Source of the DNA: Candidatus Omnitrophota bacterium
Lineage (GTDB): Bacteria; Omnitrophota; Gorgyraeia; 1-14-0-20-64-10
Length of the DNA: 6,430 nucleotides
Assembly: GCA_023248095.1 (NCBI GenBank)
Contig: JAHFFF010000097.1
Coordinates: 1 to 6,430, forward strand
Direction: 5' to 3'
Under the pieces are notes generated by a model. The model ran no database searches. It worked only from the letters and a program-made list of their open reading frames with translations, and had not been told where the DNA came from. Both the position numbers and the translations under genes were made by a program. Shown in pieces: positions 5,126-6,430 of this stretch (position 1 is the stretch's first letter; each line of letters opens with the position of its first letter).

Positions 5126-6215
5126 CCCCGGTAATCAGCAAATCCGAGTCTAGGCGCCGGACAGAGAAATTCTCCAGTTGGATTGCATCCTTTAAGGAAA
5201 ACGCCCCTTTCCCACCGACCACCGGTACGGAGTCTCTGCCCCCGATGATCTTGGGAGCCACCATCCAGATCACTCGATCCACCACTTTGGCCTGAAGCGC
5301 CGATGCAATCACCTCTCCGCCCCCCTCGATGAGGAGGCGCGAGATTTCCCGCCGCTCCAATTCCTTCAGCAGCGCTCGAATATCCACTCGGCCAGCACGA
5401 ACGGGCAGTCGCAGGACCTCGGCCCCAGCCCGTTGAAGGAGGCGCTCCCTCTGTGCAGATGCAGCCGGGGTGGTGGCAATCCAAACGGGGGAAGCTGACG
5501 CAAAAAGGCGAGCGGCTGGGGGCGTACGCAGCGAGGAATCCAGGATGACCTTCACCGGCGTGCTCCGGCTTCGGCGCCGGCCGCTGCGAACGGTCAGCCG
5601 AGGATCGTCCTTGAGGACCGTCTCTACGCCGACGAGGATGGCGTCGGACTCGGAACGCAGGCGATGAACCCACTGGCGGGCTGCAGGCCCGGTGATCCAG
5701 CGGGACTGGCCCGAGGAAGTGGCGATCTTGCCATCGAGCGACTGGGCGACCTTAACGGTCACGAAAGGCCGGCCGGCCCGCATACGAGTGATGAAGGCCT
5801 GATTGAGGGCTCGCGCCTCCGGTTCGAGGATTCCTACCGCCGTGCGGATCCCGCGGGCCTTCAACCATCGCAGCCCGCGGCCGCGCGTGATGGGATTGGG
5901 ATCGATCATCGCAGCGACCACCTGGCGGATGCCGGCCTTCTGGATAGCCTCTGTGCAGGGAGGCGTCCGCCCCGCGTGCGCGCAAGGCTCGAGGGAAACG
6001 TACAGGGTAGCTCCGCGCGCTGCGGCGCCCGCATCCGCCAGGGCGAACACCTCAGCATGCGGCTGACCTGCCTTCCGATGGTACCCTCGCCCAACGATAC
6101 GTCCGGCCCGCACCACCACCGCCCCCACCATCGGGTTCGGATCGGTCTGTCCTCGCGCCTTGGCCGCCAGGCGCAGGGCCATGCGCATGTAGCGCTCACC
6201 CCCGACGGCGGTCAT
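5100..6215 (-). CDS. ribD: Bifunctional riboflavin biosynthesis protein: pyrimidine deaminase / reductase
   Basis: RibD catalyses the second and third steps after GTP cyclohydrolase II: deamination of diaminohydroxyphosphoribosylaminopyrimidine, then NADPH-dependent reduction of the ribose side chain. The 371 residues match the usual full length. The N-terminal cytidine-deaminase-like domain (about 5-145) has DPNPMVGAVVV, the catalytic H-A-E (His53 and Glu55) and the zinc site PCAHAGRTPPC (Cys78 and Cys87). The C-terminal reductase (about 150-366) has VTVKVAQSLDGKIA, SRWITG, DAILVGVETVLKDDPRLTVR and the nucleotide-binding LLIEGGGEV. The ATG at 6213-6215 overlaps the upstream PHP gene stop as ATGA, so it is translationally coupled. 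The stop overlaps the ankyrin gene start. No FMN riboswitch is seen here; one would have to lie upstream of the window. Confidence 0.97.
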   Translation of the reverse strand: MTAVGGERYMRMALRLAAKARGQTDPNPMVGAVVVRAGRIVGRGYHRKAGQPHAEVFALADAGAAARGATLYVSLEPCAHAGRTPPCTEAIQKAGIRQVVAAMIDPNPITRGRGLRWLKARGIRTAVGILEPEARALNQAFITRMRAGRPFVTVKVAQSLDGKIATSSGQSRWITGPAARQWVHRLRSESDAILVGVETVLKDDPRLTVRSGRRRSRSTPVKVILDSSLRTPPAARLFASASPVWIATTPAASAQRERLLQRAGAEVLRLPVRAGRVDIRALLKELERREISRLLIEGGGEVIASALQAKVVDRVIWMVAPKIIGGRDSVPVVGGKGAFSLKDAIQLENFSVRRLDSDLLITGDVRFPNGN

Positions 6216-6430
6216 GGCCGGATCGCTGCCTTGAGCGGGCCCAGGCAGTCCATAGGCACGGGCACGGTTCCCAGCAACGGCCCCTTAGACTTTCGGAATC
6301 CGTGACAATCGGACCCGCCCGTGATCAGCAGCCCCAATTCTTTGGCAACCTTCCGGTACCATTCCGTCACCGAGGGGCCGTGATCGGAATGATAGACCTC
6401 GATTCCCTGAATCCCCTGCTCCACCAGCGC
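6212..6430 (-). CDS. PHP-domain phosphoesterase, C-terminal fragment
   Basis: The frame is open to the right edge of the window, so only the last 72 codons are present. The visible part carries two PHP metal-site motifs, GIEVYHSDH followed about 30 residues later by GLLITGGSDCHG. It ends with a LGTVPVP segment typical of the TrpH/YciV group, which act on nucleotide or RNA 5' ends or on small phosphates. The His and Asp residues of GSDCHG are expected metal ligands. The TGA stop overlaps the ribD ATG by 4 bp, which puts this gene first among those visible in the riboflavin-linked unit. The substrate cannot be judged from a fragment, and there is no known direct role in riboflavin synthesis. 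Confidence 0.87.
   Translation of the reverse strand, partial: ALVEQGIQGIEVYHSDHGPSVTEWYRKVAKELGLLITGGSDCHGFRKSKGPLLGTVPVPMDCLGPLKAAIRP

Noticed and set aside
6212..6430. FMN riboswitch in front of ribD
   Set aside because: The bases upstream of ribD code for the PHP protein, and I see no conserved FMN-element motifs; any such element would lie outside the window.

Overview
This is a GC-rich, gene-dense bacterial window with every recognisable gene on the minus strand, so it reads from position 6430 down to 1. It contains ten protein genes, two of them cut by the window edges, and one tRNA. There is no non-coding stretch of 300 bases, and I see no transposase, phage gene or CRISPR array. Strong purine-rich ribosome binding sites, no CCA encoded at the end of the tRNA, a lipobox lipoprotein and exported Cu/Zn superoxide dismutases suggest a Gram-negative-type bacterium, perhaps from a poorly cultured phylum. 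I cannot name the taxon from sequence alone.

Region 1 (6430 to about 1627) looks like one long transcription unit. It begins with the end of a PHP-domain phosphoesterase. Then come ribD (bifunctional deaminase/reductase of riboflavin synthesis), an exported ankyrin-repeat protein, ribE (riboflavin synthase alpha chain), an exported or membrane-anchored thermonuclease-like protein, and a lipoprotein with a PEGA domain followed by nine HEAT-like repeats. The joins are very tight: ATGA between the PHP gene and ribD, an overlap between ribD and the ankyrin gene, 9 nt before ribE, and TAGTG between ribE and the nuclease. RibD and RibE supply two of the riboflavin pathway steps; ribBA and ribH are not in the window. 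The ankyrin, nuclease and HEAT genes have no obvious role in riboflavin synthesis and may simply be co-transcribed envelope proteins.

Region 2 (about 1620 to 1) begins with a consensus -10 box just past the HEAT gene, followed by tRNA-Pro(CGG). Forty bases later come two tandem sodC genes. The downstream copy (405-935) keeps all metal ligands and the active-site arginine. The upstream copy (941-1483) has lost one copper ligand (His to Asn) and the active-site arginine (Arg to His) while keeping the zinc site and the disulfide cysteines. It is therefore probably a zinc-only, non-dismutase paralog. After the pair come an acylphosphatase overlapping the end of sodC and the start of a calcineurin-like metallophosphoesterase.

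The points most worth a second look are the intact/degenerate sodC pair placed behind a tRNA, and the two exported repeat-solenoid proteins built into a riboflavin operon. I did not find clear evidence of a wholly new multi-gene system.
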